Below, piece by piece: positions 22,616-31,720 of a stretch of DNA of 64,000 bases. Every line of letters begins with the position of its first letter. Positions within the stretch are counted from its first letter, which is position 1. The notes below the pieces were generated by a model. It was given only the letters and a program-made list of their open reading frames with translations. It was not told the DNA's origin and did not search any database. Source of the stretch: Sphaerisporangium sp. TRM90804 (GTDB lineage Bacteria > Actinomycetota > Actinomycetes > Streptosporangiales > Streptosporangiaceae); contig NZ_JARWAC010000002.1 in NCBI RefSeq assembly GCF_029846175.1, positions 282,028 through 346,027 on the forward strand, in the 5' to 3' direction. The position numbers and the translations under genes were made by a program.

Positions 22616-25285
22616 ATGAAGCTACGGGGGAGGCGGCCCGCCGCGCTGGTCGTCTCGGCGCTGCTGGTCCTGGGCGCGGCGGTGTGGGCCCTGTGGCCGT
22701 CGCCCCCGCCGGTCAAGGCGCTCGACCAGCGGATCACGGTGGTCGACGGGCCGCGCGACGACCAGCGGGTGAGCCTGGACGCCACCTTCTTCTCCCCTGC
22801 CACCGGCGGGAAGGCCCCCGCCGTCCTGCTCGCCCACGGTTTCGGCGGCAGCAAGCGCGGCATGCGGGCCGAGGCCGAGCGGCTGGCGCGGCAGGGCTAC
22901 GCGGTGCTCACCTGGTCGGCGCGGGGCTTCGGCGCCTCGGGTGGGCAGATCGCGCTGAACTCCCCCGACTACGAGGTCAAGGACGTCCGGCAGCTCGTCG
23001 ACTGGCTCGCGGCGCGCCCCGAGGTGCTGCTCGACGCCCCGGGCGACCCGCGACTCGGCGCGGCCGGCGGCTCGTACGGCGGCGCGATCACGCTGATGGC
23101 GGCGGCGTACGACCGCCGCATCGACGCGATCGTCCCCCAGATCACCTGGTACGACCTCGCCGACGCCCTTTTCCCCGACGCCACGGGCGCCGGCCCCGAG
23201 AACGGCGTGTTCAAGCGCATGTGGGCCGGCCTGTTCTTCAGCATGGCCGTCGACTCCCCGCTGGCCCCGGGCGCGGGCGGCCTCGGCGCGCTCGCCGGCG
23301 CCACGGGGGCAGACGGCCCCGGCGCGGGCGGGGCGGGCGGCGCCGGGTCGCCGGGGACGCCCACCGGCGGGGCGGGCACGCCCACCGGCGCCCCGGCCTC
23401 GCCGGGCACCCCCGGCGCACCGGGCGAGGCACCGGCGGGCGGAGGCGCGCAGGACGTCCAGTGCGGGCGGTTCCTGCCGGCGATCTGCGCGATGTACCAG
23501 GAGGTGGCCGAGACCGGCCGGGCCACCCCCGCCGCCGTCGAGACGCTGCGCCGGTCCAGCCCGATCTCGGTGCCCGGCAGGATCCAGGTGCCGTCCCTGC
23601 TCATCCAGGGCAAGCGCGACTCGCTGTTCCCGCTGGCCCACGCCGACGCCAACGCCAGGGCCATCGCCGCGACCGGCGCCCCGGTGGAGGTCGCCTGGTT
23701 CGACGGCGGCCACGACGGCGGCGACGGCGAGGCCGACTGGGTGGCCGAGCGCACGGCCGCGTGGTTCGACCGCTGGCTGAAGAAGGACGGCACGCCCGCC
23801 GGCGACGCGTTCACCGTGACACGGGACGGCGGCCGCGACCCCGGCACGCGCCGCCCCGTGCTCGTGCACGCGTCCGCCGGCCGTTACCCCGGCCTCGCGG
23901 GCGCCCGGCAGAGCACCGTCCCGCTCGCCGGGCCCGACCAGACGGTCGCCACGCCTCCGGGCGGCTCCCCCGCGGCCATCTCCTCGGTGCCGGGCATCGG
24001 CGGCCTGCTGGGCGGCCTCGGCGGGAGCGCCGGCATCTCGCTCGACATGCCGGGGCAGAGCGCCGCCTTCGAGTCCGCGCCGCTCAGCGCCCCGCTGGAG
24101 GTCACCGGCTCGCCGACGGTCCGCGTCCGGGTGCGGGGCGAGGGCGACGTGACGCTGTTCGCCAAGGTCTACGACATCGGCGGGCAGCGTCCCACGCTGC
24201 CGCAGGGCCTGGTGGCGCCGCTGCGGGTCAAGGCCACCCCGGCCGGCACGGCCGTCGCGGTCACGCTTCCGGCGATCGACCACCGGTTCGACGCCGGCCA
24301 CCGGCTGCGCGTCGTGCTGAGCACCACCGACATGGGGTACGCCTCGCCCTCGGCCGCGGCGGCGCACCGCATCGGCCTGGCGGCGCCCGCGCTCGCCCTG
24401 CCCACCGACCCGTCGCTGCGCTCGACCGGCGCCGGCCTCGCCTGGTGGACGTGGGCGCTGCCGCTGGCCGCCCTGCTCGCCGCGGCCGTCCTGCTGCTGA
24501 CCGGGCGCGTGCGCCGCGCCGACACCCCCGACCCCGAGTCGGCCGGCGTCCCGCTGCGGATCAGCGGCCTGACCAAGAGGTACCGCGACGGCGAGCTCGC
24601 CGTGGACGACCTGTCGTTCCGCGTGGAGCAGGGCCAGGTCCTCGGCCTGCTCGGGCCGAACGGCGCGGGCAAGACGACGACGCTGCGCATGCTGATGGGG
24701 CTGATCCATCCCGACGCCGGCGAGATCCGCATCTTCGGCCGGCGGGTCACCCCGGGAGCGCCGGTGCTGTCTCGGCTGGGGTCCTTCGTGGAGGGCCCGG
24801 GCTTCCTGCCCCACCTGTCCGGCCGGGACAACCTGGAGCTGTACTGGCGGGCCACCGGGCGCCCGGCCGGCGAGGCCCACCTGGAGGAGGCGCTGGAGAT
24901 CGCCGCCCTGGGCTCGGCGCTCGACCGCGCGGTGCGCACCTACTCCCAGGGCATGCGCCAGCGCCTGGCCATCGCGCAGGCCATGCTCGGGCTGCCCGAC
25001 CTGCTCGTCCTGGACGAGCCGACCAACGGCCTCGACCCGCCGCAGATCGCCGAGATGCGCGGGGTGCTGTCCCGGTACGCCTCCGGCGGGCGCACGGTGA
25101 TCGTGTCCAGCCACCTGCTCGCCGAGGTGGAGCAGGTCTGCGACCACGTGGTCGTGATGCACCGCGGCCGGCTGGTGGCCGACGGCCCGGTCAGCGCCCT
25201 GCTCGGCGGCGGCGCCAAGCGCGCCAACGGCGCCAGGGTCCGCCTGGAGGACGTCTTCCTCGACCTGATCGGAGACAAGGCATGA
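22616..25285 (+). CDS. fusion of an exported alpha/beta-hydrolase (S15/CocE-like) with an ABC transporter ATPase
   Basis: An 889-residue protein. Residues 9-28 form a signal anchor. Residues 40-420 are an alpha/beta-hydrolase of the X-Pro dipeptidyl-peptidase/CocE type with nucleophile Ser153 in GGSYGGA, an Asp near GKRDSLFP and a His in DGGHDGG. A Gly/Pro-rich insert of about 65 residues interrupts it at 220-285. Residues 470-600 resemble the C-terminal jelly roll of that family. A membrane helix (about 607-630) leads to a cytoplasmic ABC ATPase with Walker A GPNGAGKTT (about 679), signature YSQGMRQ and Walker B LLVLDEP. The stop overlaps the permease start. One polypeptide thus joins an outer-face hydrolase with the motor of an exporter. 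Confidence 0.88.
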   Translation: MKLRGRRPAALVVSALLVLGAAVWALWPSPPPVKALDQRITVVDGPRDDQRVSLDATFFSPATGGKAPAVLLAHGFGGSKRGMRAEAERLARQGYAVLTWSARGFGASGGQIALNSPDYEVKDVRQLVDWLAARPEVLLDAPGDPRLGAAGGSYGGAITLMAAAYDRRIDAIVPQITWYDLADALFPDATGAGPENGVFKRMWAGLFFSMAVDSPLAPGAGGLGALAGATGADGPGAGGAGGAGSPGTPTGGAGTPTGAPASPGTPGAPGEAPAGGGAQDVQCGRFLPAICAMYQEVAETGRATPAAVETLRRSSPISVPGRIQVPSLLIQGKRDSLFPLAHADANARAIAATGAPVEVAWFDGGHDGGDGEADWVAERTAAWFDRWLKKDGTPAGDAFTVTRDGGRDPGTRRPVLVHASAGRYPGLAGARQSTVPLAGPDQTVATPPGGSPAAISSVPGIGGLLGGLGGSAGISLDMPGQSAAFESAPLSAPLEVTGSPTVRVRVRGEGDVTLFAKVYDIGGQRPTLPQGLVAPLRVKATPAGTAVAVTLPAIDHRFDAGHRLRVVLSTTDMGYASPSAAAAHRIGLAAPALALPTDPSLRSTGAGLAWWTWALPLAALLAAAVLLLTGRVRRADTPDPESAGVPLRISGLTKRYRDGELAVDDLSFRVEQGQVLGLLGPNGAGKTTTLRMLMGLIHPDAGEIRIFGRRVTPGAPVLSRLGSFVEGPGFLPHLSGRDNLELYWRATGRPAGEAHLEEALEIAALGSALDRAVRTYSQGMRQRLAIAQAMLGLPDLLVLDEPTNGLDPPQIAEMRGVLSRYASGGRTVIVSSHLLAEVEQVCDHVVVMHRGRLVADGPVSALLGGGAKRANGARVRLEDVFLDLIGDKA

Positions 25286-26118
25286 GCGCGGGTTACGCGC
25301 CGGGACGCACGCTGCCGCTGCGGGTGGAGTTCGTGCGGCAGTTCAGGCGCCGCCGCACGCTGACGATGTTCGGCCTGCTGCTGGCGCTGCCGTGGATCCT
25401 GGTGGTGGCGTTCACGCTCGGCCCCGAGCCCGCCCAGCAGAGCTCCCTGCGCCTGTCGGACCTCGCGACGCAGGGCGGGCTCAACTTCGCGGCGTTCACG
25501 CTGTCGGTGTCGGCGACGCTGCTGCTGGTGGTCGCCGTCGCGCTGTTCTGCGGGGACACCGTGGCGAGCGAGGCGAGCTGGTCGTCGCTGCGCTACCTGC
25601 TGGCGGCGCCGGTGCCGCGTGACCGGCTGCTGCGCCAGAAGCTGGTGGTCGCCCTCGGCTTCTCCGCCGCGGCGGTGGTGTCGGTGCCGGTCATGGCGCT
25701 GCTGGCGGGCACGCTCGCCTTCGGCTGGAACGACATCCGCCTGCCGGGCACCGGCGAGGTCATCGCGGCCGCCTCGGTGCTGCCGCGGTTCGGCATCGTG
25801 GTCGGGTACGCGCTGGTCAGTCAGCTCGTCGTGGCCGCGCTGGCGTTCCTGCTGTCGGTGAGCACCGACTCGCCGCTCGGCGCCGTGGGCGGGGCGGTCG
25901 GGCTGGTGATCGTGAGCAGCATCATGCAGGCGGTGGAGGCGCTGGGCGTGGTCCGGGAGTTCCTGCCGACCTTCTGGAGCACCGCCTGGCTGGACGCTCT
26001 GGCGCCCGAGCTCGACTGGAGCGGCATGACCAAGGGCGCGGCCCTGTCGGTGACGTACGCCGCGATCCTGGTGGCGGTTGCCTTCCGCCGTTTCCGCCGC
26101 AAGGACATCGTGTCCTAG
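25282..26118 (+). CDS. ABC-2 type transporter permease
   Basis: A 278-residue membrane protein with six helices and the ABC-2 layout: cytoplasmic N-terminus (VEFVRQFRRRRT), first helix at about 29-48, a SEASWSSLRYLLAAPVPR coupling region and a C-terminal Arg/Lys tail (FRRFRRKDIVS). ATGA overlap with the fusion ATPase shows that the two form one exporter. The cargo is unknown; the attached hydrolase suggests a peptide or ester product processed outside the membrane. Confidence 0.88.
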   Translation: MSAGYAPGRTLPLRVEFVRQFRRRRTLTMFGLLLALPWILVVAFTLGPEPAQQSSLRLSDLATQGGLNFAAFTLSVSATLLLVVAVALFCGDTVASEASWSSLRYLLAAPVPRDRLLRQKLVVALGFSAAAVVSVPVMALLAGTLAFGWNDIRLPGTGEVIAAASVLPRFGIVVGYALVSQLVVAALAFLLSVSTDSPLGAVGGAVGLVIVSSIMQAVEALGVVREFLPTFWSTAWLDALAPELDWSGMTKGAALSVTYAAILVAVAFRRFRRKDIVS

Positions 26119-26250
26119 GGCCGCCGTGACGGGTGGGGCGAGGGATGTCTTCCGTGGTCGATATCCATTTCCGTCAACATCGGTACCCGTAGTCTGGAAT
26201 GATCCTCTCGGTAAATCCTGTCGGATATCGAGAATGACGGACAGTGACTG

Positions 26251-27561
26251 ATGCCCCCCATCGATCAGGTAACGACGTTCGCCTCGGACAATCCGGTCGG
26301 CACGGCCATCATCTGCGTGTTCGCCCTGGCCGTTCTGGTGCTCGCCTATTTCGCCCTCCGCGCGGTCTACCGCGCGGCGGCTCACACCTACCGCCGGTTC
26401 GCCCACAACCGTCCGGCCGAGGACATCCTCACCATCGTCGCCGCCAGCATCGCCACCGGCGTCTCCGCCCAGGGCATGTGGCGGTTCTCCGGTGACGTGC
26501 TCGGCTTCGACGGGCCGCTGCGCATCCTGCTCTTCGCCTTCATCGAAGTGGCCGTGATCACCAGCGCCGTCCGGGCGCGGCGGAACATGCGGGAGAACTT
26601 CTCCGCGGGCATCGACGGCATGGCCGTCTGGGTGCTCACCGGCCTGTCGGCGGTGCTGTCGGCCCTGGACGCGCGCAGCCTCGCCGAGGCGATCTTCCGG
26701 CTGGCGGCGCCCCTGGTCGCCGCGTGGCTGTGGGAGCGCGGCATGGCCATCGAGCGGCACCGCATCACCGGACGGTCGCGCATCAAGTGGCGGTTCACCC
26801 CCGAGCGCGCGATGGTGCGCCTCGGGCTCGCCGAGGTGAGCGACCGCACGGCCAGCGAGGTGGACGCCCACCGCAGGCTCACCCGCGTCGCCCTGGCGGC
26901 CAAGCGGGCCCGCGCGCTGCGCGAGGCCGGGGCCTCCGACCGCAAGATGCGCGCCGCGCTGACCAAGCTCGACCGCGTGATGGACCAGGCGGTGGAGCAC
27001 ACCGGCCTGGCGATCGACCAGTCGCGTCAGGAGGCCCTGCTGTCGCAGATCGGCGCCCTGTACAACACCAGCGCGCTGATCGACCTGCGGCCCCCGGTGC
27101 CCTGGCAGCCGGAGGAGGAGCGCCCCGAGCGGGGCGGTCCGCACGCGCTGCCCGTCGCCGCCTCCCCGGTCGCCGCCCACCTGCGCGACGACGACGAGGA
27201 GGAGGCCGAGATGCTCGCCACGGCCCCGCCGGTCGTCGACACCGCCCAGCGGGCGGCCATGATGCGGGCCGCGCGGGCGTACTGGGACAAGCAGATCGAG
27301 CGCAGGTTCGTGCCGCGGGCCGCCGACATCGCCAGGGAGACCGGCCTGCCGCTGGTCACCGCCCGCGAGTACCGCGCGCTGTGGAAGCTGGAGCCCAAGG
27401 CGCACGCCCTGATCGAGGCGGCGTACAACGAGCACGGCATCGTCGACACCGGCACGTTCCCCGCCATCGTGGTCACGGAGGGGCCGGAGCAGCCGGACTC
27501 CGACGAGCCGCGCCGCGAGGGCCGCGTCCTGACGGTCAACGGCTCGGCGTCCGGAGCCTGA
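26251..27561 (+). CDS. membrane protein of unknown function with DUF2637-like N-terminal half
   Basis: A 436-residue protein. Four hydrophobic segments lie within residues 15-160 (TAIICVFALAVLVLAYFAL; DILTIVAASIATGVSA; LLFAFIEVAVITSAV; LTGLSAVLSAL), an arrangement reminiscent of DUF2637/SpdB-type membrane proteins of actinomycete plasmids. This comparison is tentative. A long basic, helical, probably coiled-coil stretch (about 170-270) follows, then an acidic linker and a C-terminal helical region with AADIARETGLPLVTAREY, which looks like a winged-helix or HTH-like segment. It is monocistronic, with a strong terminator immediately after it. Confidence 0.7.
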   Translation: MPPIDQVTTFASDNPVGTAIICVFALAVLVLAYFALRAVYRAAAHTYRRFAHNRPAEDILTIVAASIATGVSAQGMWRFSGDVLGFDGPLRILLFAFIEVAVITSAVRARRNMRENFSAGIDGMAVWVLTGLSAVLSALDARSLAEAIFRLAAPLVAAWLWERGMAIERHRITGRSRIKWRFTPERAMVRLGLAEVSDRTASEVDAHRRLTRVALAAKRARALREAGASDRKMRAALTKLDRVMDQAVEHTGLAIDQSRQEALLSQIGALYNTSALIDLRPPVPWQPEEERPERGGPHALPVAASPVAAHLRDDDEEEAEMLATAPPVVDTAQRAAMMRAARAYWDKQIERRFVPRAADIARETGLPLVTAREYRALWKLEPKAHALIEAAYNEHGIVDTGTFPAIVVTEGPEQPDSDEPRREGRVLTVNGSASGA

Positions 27562-27570
27562 AGCACGACG

Positions 27571-27605
27571 GACGGCCCGGAGACCGCTGAGGTCTCCGGG
27601 CCGTC
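27571..27605. terminator. perfect 15-bp stem-loop terminator
   Basis: GACGGCCCGGAGACC and its exact complement are separated by GCTGA, followed by GTCTT. Lies 9 bp after the stop of the membrane protein gene and between convergent genes, so it may serve both strands. Confidence 0.85.
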
Positions 27606-27660
27606 GTCTTCACTCGACGGGCCCTTCCGGCCTGAGGCCGGGGGCCGTGGACGGGCGGGT

Positions 27661-27825
27661 TCAGTCCCAGTGCGGAGGGCGTTCCTCCAGCAGATGGGAC
27701 ACGTCGTCGGAGGGGCGCCACTCGCCCCAACCGGCGTCGGTGTCGTCGCTCGTCTGGTCGGGCAGCACCGGCGGCCCCTCTTCCGAGAGGTCCACCGGAC
27801 GCAGGTCATCCGGGTGCACGGTCAC
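27661..27825 (-). CDS. small acidic protein of unknown function
   Basis: A 54-residue acidic protein (VTVHPDDLRPVDLSEEG… with C-terminus LLEERPPHWD). GTG 27825 is preceded by a G-rich TTGGGGGC. The composition (Asp/Glu/Pro/Trp, no membrane segment) and the intact frame with GC-rich third positions favour a real gene, and similar tiny acidic proteins ending in a RPPHW-like tail occur in related actinomycetes. No function can be assigned. It is divergent from the STAND ATPase gene. Confidence 0.55.
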   Translation of the reverse strand: MTVHPDDLRPVDLSEEGPPVLPDQTSDDTDAGWGEWRPSDDVSHLLEERPPHWD

Positions 27826-27999
27826 GCCCCCAATGCTACGCGGCGCCGGCCCGCGTGCGATCGTCTGCCCGTCCGGCACCACTCGCCGACCGCCCGGAAC
27901 CGCCCGTCCCGCGGGCATCGGGGCCGAGGACAGCCGGTGGCCGACGCGTATACGATGCGTGGGCATCAGCACGCCGGAACGACCAACGTGAGGCGGCCC

Positions 28000-30129
28000 A
28001 TGGCGACCCCGGCAGGATGGCGGAGAGAGGGCAACCTCCCCGCCGAGCTCACGAGCTTCGTCGGACGCGACCGCCTGCTGGCCACCATCAGGCAGCGTCT
28101 CCACGAGTCCCGCCTCGTCACGGTGACCGGCATCGGCGGGGTGGGCAAGTCGCGCACCGCGCTGCGCGTCGCGCACCAGGTCGCCGGGCAGTTCCCGCAC
28201 GGCGTCTGGTACGCCGACCTGTCGCGCCTGCAGGATCCGACGATGCTCCAGCACACCGTCAACGCGGCGCTGGGCATCGCCGACCAGTCGGCCCGCCCGG
28301 AGGTCGAGACCCTCGTCGAGTGGCTGTCGCGCCGCGAGGTGCTGCTCGTTCTCGACTCCTGCGAGCACGTGGTGGACTCCTGTGCTCACCTGGTGGAGCA
28401 CCTGCTGAGGGAGGTCCCGCAGGTGCGCGTCCTGGCGACCAGCAGGCAGTCGCTGGGCGTGCCGGGCGAGTACTCCATCCCCGTCGCGCCGCTTCGGGTG
28501 CCGGGCGAGGACGCCGGCGAGAGCCCGTTCGTCAACGAGTCGGTGCAGCTGTTCACCGAGCGGGCCTCGGCGGTCGTGCCCGGCTTCGGCGTCGACGAGG
28601 AGAACATCGCGGCGGTGTCCGAGCTGTGCCGCCGGCTCGACGGCATCCCGCTGGCCATCGAGCTGGCGTCGGTGCGGCTGCGGGCCCTTTCCGTGCGGCA
28701 GATGCTCGCGCTGCTGGCCGACCGCTTCAGCCTGCTCGCCGGCGCGAGCCGCACGGCGCTGCCCCGGCACAAGACGCTGCGCGCGGCCATCGGGTGGAGC
28801 CACGAGCTTTGCGAGCCGGCCGAGCGGCTGCTGTGGGCACGGCTGTCGATCTTCTCGGGCGACTTCGAGCTGGACGCCGCCCGCTACGTCTGCGCGAGCG
28901 AGGACCTCCCGGCCGACAAGATCCTCGACGTCATCTCGGGCCTGGTCGAGAAGTCCATCCTGCTGAGCTCCAGCGAGCGCGCCGGGGCGCGGTACACCCT
29001 CATCGACACCCTGCGCCACTACGGCAAGGAGTGGCTCGACAAACTGGAGGAGACCGAGTGGGTGCGGCGCCGCCACCGCGACTACTACCTCCAGCTCGCC
29101 GAGCGGGGTGAGCACGCCTGGTCGGGGCCGCGCCAGGTCTACTGGTTCGGGCGCATGCGCCAGGAGCACGACAACATCCGCGCCGCGCTCGACTACTGCC
29201 TGCACGACCCGGCGGAGGGGCGCACCGGCCTGGAGCTGCTGTCGTCCCTGTGGTTCATGTGGGTCGCGTGCGGGTTCGCCCGCGAGGGCCGCCTGTACCT
29301 GGAGCGCGCGCTGCACGCCTGCCCCGAGCCCAGCAAGGAACGCTGTAAGGCGCTGTGGGTGCTGGCCTACGTGCGCAACGCCCAGGGCGACACCGACGGC
29401 GCGCTGGAGGCGGCCGAGCAGTGCGCCACCGACGCCGTGCGGGTGGGCGACTCCATCGCGGTGATCCTGGCCACCAAGATGCAGGGCAGCACGGCGTGGC
29501 TCCAGGGCGACCTGCACAAGGCGACGGCTCTGCTGGGCGTGGCGATCGAGTTCCACCGCAGCGGGCGCGAGCTGAACCCGGGCCTGCTGCCGGCGATCGT
29601 CGAGCTGGCCGTCGTGCTCACCCAGCAGAACGAGCTGGGTGAGGCCGAGTCGCTGCTGCGCGACTGCCGGCAGCTGTGCGCCGAGCGCGGCGAGCTGTGG
29701 CTGCGGTCGTACGCCGTCTGGGCGACGTCGGCGATCGAGCGGGTCACCGGGCGCACCGAGGACGCCGTGCGCAGCGCGCAGGAGTCGCTGCGCATCAAGC
29801 GGCACTTCCACGACGTGCTGGGCGCGGTGCTGGCGATGGAGACGCTCTCGCAGCTCGCCGTCGACCAGGGCGACGGCGAGCGCGCCGCGCGCATCCTGGG
29901 CGCGGCGCAGACGAACTGGCACCTGTTCGGCATGCCGCAGTTCGGCTCCCCGTTCTTCAGCACCGAGCACGAGCAGCTCGTGAAGGAGTGCAAGAGGATG
30001 CTGGGCGAGGAGCTCTACGTCCGGTCCTACCAGCACGGCACGACGATGAACTTCGAGGAGGCCGTCAGCTACGCCATGGGCGAGATCGACCCCGGCCTGG
30101 ACGAGCCCGGCGAGGCGCCCGGGGCGTGA
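28000..30129 (+). CDS. STAND-type NB-ARC ATPase with TPR-like repeats, no DNA-binding domain
   Basis: A 709-residue protein. Walker A GIGGVGK (44-50) and Walker B LLVLDSCEH define an NB-ARC/AP-ATPase module, with GIPLAIELAS as the GxPLA sensor motif. The C-terminal half (about 380-690) is helical TPR-like repeats. Actinomycete relatives are usually AfsR/SARP or LuxR regulators, but neither an N-terminal SARP/winged helix nor a C-terminal LuxR HTH is present, so this is a signalling ATPase without its own DNA reader. ATG 28000 or GTG 27988 could start it. It converges on the terpene synthase gene 27 bp away. Confidence 0.88.
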   Translation: MATPAGWRREGNLPAELTSFVGRDRLLATIRQRLHESRLVTVTGIGGVGKSRTALRVAHQVAGQFPHGVWYADLSRLQDPTMLQHTVNAALGIADQSARPEVETLVEWLSRREVLLVLDSCEHVVDSCAHLVEHLLREVPQVRVLATSRQSLGVPGEYSIPVAPLRVPGEDAGESPFVNESVQLFTERASAVVPGFGVDEENIAAVSELCRRLDGIPLAIELASVRLRALSVRQMLALLADRFSLLAGASRTALPRHKTLRAAIGWSHELCEPAERLLWARLSIFSGDFELDAARYVCASEDLPADKILDVISGLVEKSILLSSSERAGARYTLIDTLRHYGKEWLDKLEETEWVRRRHRDYYLQLAERGEHAWSGPRQVYWFGRMRQEHDNIRAALDYCLHDPAEGRTGLELLSSLWFMWVACGFAREGRLYLERALHACPEPSKERCKALWVLAYVRNAQGDTDGALEAAEQCATDAVRVGDSIAVILATKMQGSTAWLQGDLHKATALLGVAIEFHRSGRELNPGLLPAIVELAVVLTQQNELGEAESLLRDCRQLCAERGELWLRSYAVWATSAIERVTGRTEDAVRSAQESLRIKRHFHDVLGAVLAMETLSQLAVDQGDGERAARILGAAQTNWHLFGMPQFGSPFFSTEHEQLVKECKRMLGEELYVRSYQHGTTMNFEEAVSYAMGEIDPGLDEPGEAPGA

Positions 30130-30156
30130 CGCGCCGGGCGCGCGGCGCGGCCTCCG

Positions 30157-31149
30157 TCAGCTGCGGTGGCCGAGCACGTGGGCCCTGCCCATGGACTGCC
30201 AGGCGCGGGTGTAGCGGGGGCTTTCGAGCGAGTAGGCGACGCTGCCGCTGATCCAGGTCTCCAGCCCGCCGACGTAGGCGGTGACCGCCTCGGAGCCCAG
30301 GCTCTCCAGCCGGGGCCGCAGGTCGAGCATGCGCACGATGGCGTCGTCGCGCATGCGCCCGATCTGGTTCATCGCCTCCTGGATGGAGCGGTGCCGGTGC
30401 CTGGCCAGCACGCTCACCAGGTTGTTGCGGGCGTTGACCCCGCTCCTCTCCTTGGCGTACGACAGCAGGTCGTTGTCCCACACGACCACGTCGTTGGCGG
30501 CCTGGCTGATGGCCGTCACGTCGGGGTGGCGCCACTCGTCGGGCGTCAGCGGGAGGCCGGTGGCGAGGTCGATCAGCGCGAACACCGTCAGCATGGCGCC
30601 GGTCCTGCGCCGCATGAAGATGTAGTCGCCGTAGGTGGGGACGACGGCGTCCTCGCGGTTGGCGGCCTCCCACACCTGGGCGAACATGTAGTCCTTGGTG
30701 ACGGTGCGCCAGCGGTCGAGCTGGTCGGGGTTGCCTGCCTCGGCCACCCGCCACTTGACGTCCAGCAGCGCGCGGGCGAAGTTGTCCTCCACGCGCGCCC
30801 CGGGCTCGGCGTCGTCGAGCACGGCGAGCAGGTGCGGCAGGGCCCGCGCGATCTCGGCGGCGTGCCGGTCGGACTCGCAGAACGCGTCGTCGAAGGCGAA
30901 CAGCCAGACGCACCAGTCGGTGACCAGGCGCAGCATGTGAGAAGGGGCGTAGGGATAGGTGCGCGCGCCCAGCCAGCCGTAGGCGGCCTCACGGTAGCGC
31001 TCAAGCTCGGCGGGATCCTCGATCATGCGGCTGGCCACCAGCCAGGAGAACGTCTCTCTGTCGACCTCCTCCACCGCGGGATTGGTCAGGCTGGGGAACG
31101 GGCACGACAAACGGGGAAGAATAAGCCCGGACGGCGCTAAATCAGCCAT
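30157..31149 (-). CDS. class I terpene synthase
   Basis: A 330-residue bacterial terpene cyclase. Both Mg-binding motifs are intact: the Asp-rich DDAFCE (Asp87, Asp88, Glu92) and the NSE triad NDLLSYAKE (Asn226, Ser230, Glu234). The pyrophosphate sensor Arg lies in FMRRRTG (about 180-182) and the C-terminal RY pair in SPRYTR (Arg312-Tyr313). The length is that of a single-domain sesqui- or diterpene synthase. No prenyltransferase, P450 or methyltransferase is adjacent, so it would draw on the general FPP/GGPP pool. The product cannot be predicted by eye. Confidence 0.93.
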   Translation of the reverse strand: MADLAPSGLILPRLSCPFPSLTNPAVEEVDRETFSWLVASRMIEDPAELERYREAAYGWLGARTYPYAPSHMLRLVTDWCVWLFAFDDAFCESDRHAAEIARALPHLLAVLDDAEPGARVEDNFARALLDVKWRVAEAGNPDQLDRWRTVTKDYMFAQVWEAANREDAVVPTYGDYIFMRRRTGAMLTVFALIDLATGLPLTPDEWRHPDVTAISQAANDVVVWDNDLLSYAKERSGVNARNNLVSVLARHRHRSIQEAMNQIGRMRDDAIVRMLDLRPRLESLGSEAVTAYVGGLETWISGSVAYSLESPRYTRAWQSMGRAHVLGHRS

Positions 31150-31211
31150 CCCCACATCATGGCAACAAACGGCATCCGTAACTACAGCCTGAAGCGGACC
31201 GGATGTGGGTG

Positions 31212-31643
31212 CTACGGGATTTCTCCCGCGAACCAATCGAGGAACTCGGTCAGCCCGAACATGCGCGCGGTGTCGGCGGCCGACGGCGTGCCCCGGTGCG
31301 GGTCGGCGCCGGCGGCGAGCAGCGCGCGCACCACCTCGGCGTCCTGCTTGAACACGGCCCCGGCGAGCGGGGTCTGCCCGCGGTCGTTGGCCCGCTCCGG
31401 ATCGGCGCCGCGGGCCGTCAGCTCGCGCACCGTCTCGGCGTGGCCGTGGTAGGCCGCCAGCATCAGCAGGGTGTCGCCGCGGTCGTTGTGCAGGTCGACC
31501 GGCACCCCGGCGTCGACGTAGGCGCACAGCTGGGCGGCGCGCCCTTCCCTGGCCATCTGGAACAGCCGGCCCGCCAGCTCCTCGACCTCCGCGTCCTCCC
31601 CCACGTCCCCATTGTGCACCGGGCCCGCCCCTACCCCGGCCAT
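31212..31643 (-). CDS. ankyrin-repeat protein
   Basis: A small soluble protein of up to 143 residues, with about three ankyrin repeats: VDLHNDRGDTLLMLAAYHG, ANDRGQTPLAGAVFK and the capping ADPHRGTPSAADTARMFG. The ATG at 31643 has GAGG seven bases upstream. A GTG at 31602 would give the shorter form that begins right at the first helix and is also plausible. It overlaps nothing. Its ATG lies 77 bp from the divergent PAC2 gene. Probably a protein-interaction module with an unknown partner. Confidence 0.82.
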   Translation of the reverse strand: MAGVGAGPVHNGDVGEDAEVEELAGRLFQMAREGRAAQLCAYVDAGVPVDLHNDRGDTLLMLAAYHGHAETVRELTARGADPERANDRGQTPLAGAVFKQDAEVVRALLAAGADPHRGTPSAADTARMFGLTEFLDWFAGEIP

Positions 31644-31720
31644 CGGTGCCTCGCCCGGCGGAATCCCCAGCGCGTCCCATAGGTTCTCTCTTGAAAGACG
31701 AAAGAAAGGCTGGGACCAAC

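Noticed and set aside
27661..30036. 791-codon minus-strand ORF opposite the STAND ATPase
   Set aside because: It is a shadow of the plus-strand gene; only the terminal 54 codons, beyond the ATPase gene, look like a real small gene.
31157..31719. 520-codon extension of the terpene synthase frame toward 31719
   Set aside because: The upstream part is Arg/Gly-rich shadow sequence over the ankyrin gene; the cyclase begins at ATG 31149.
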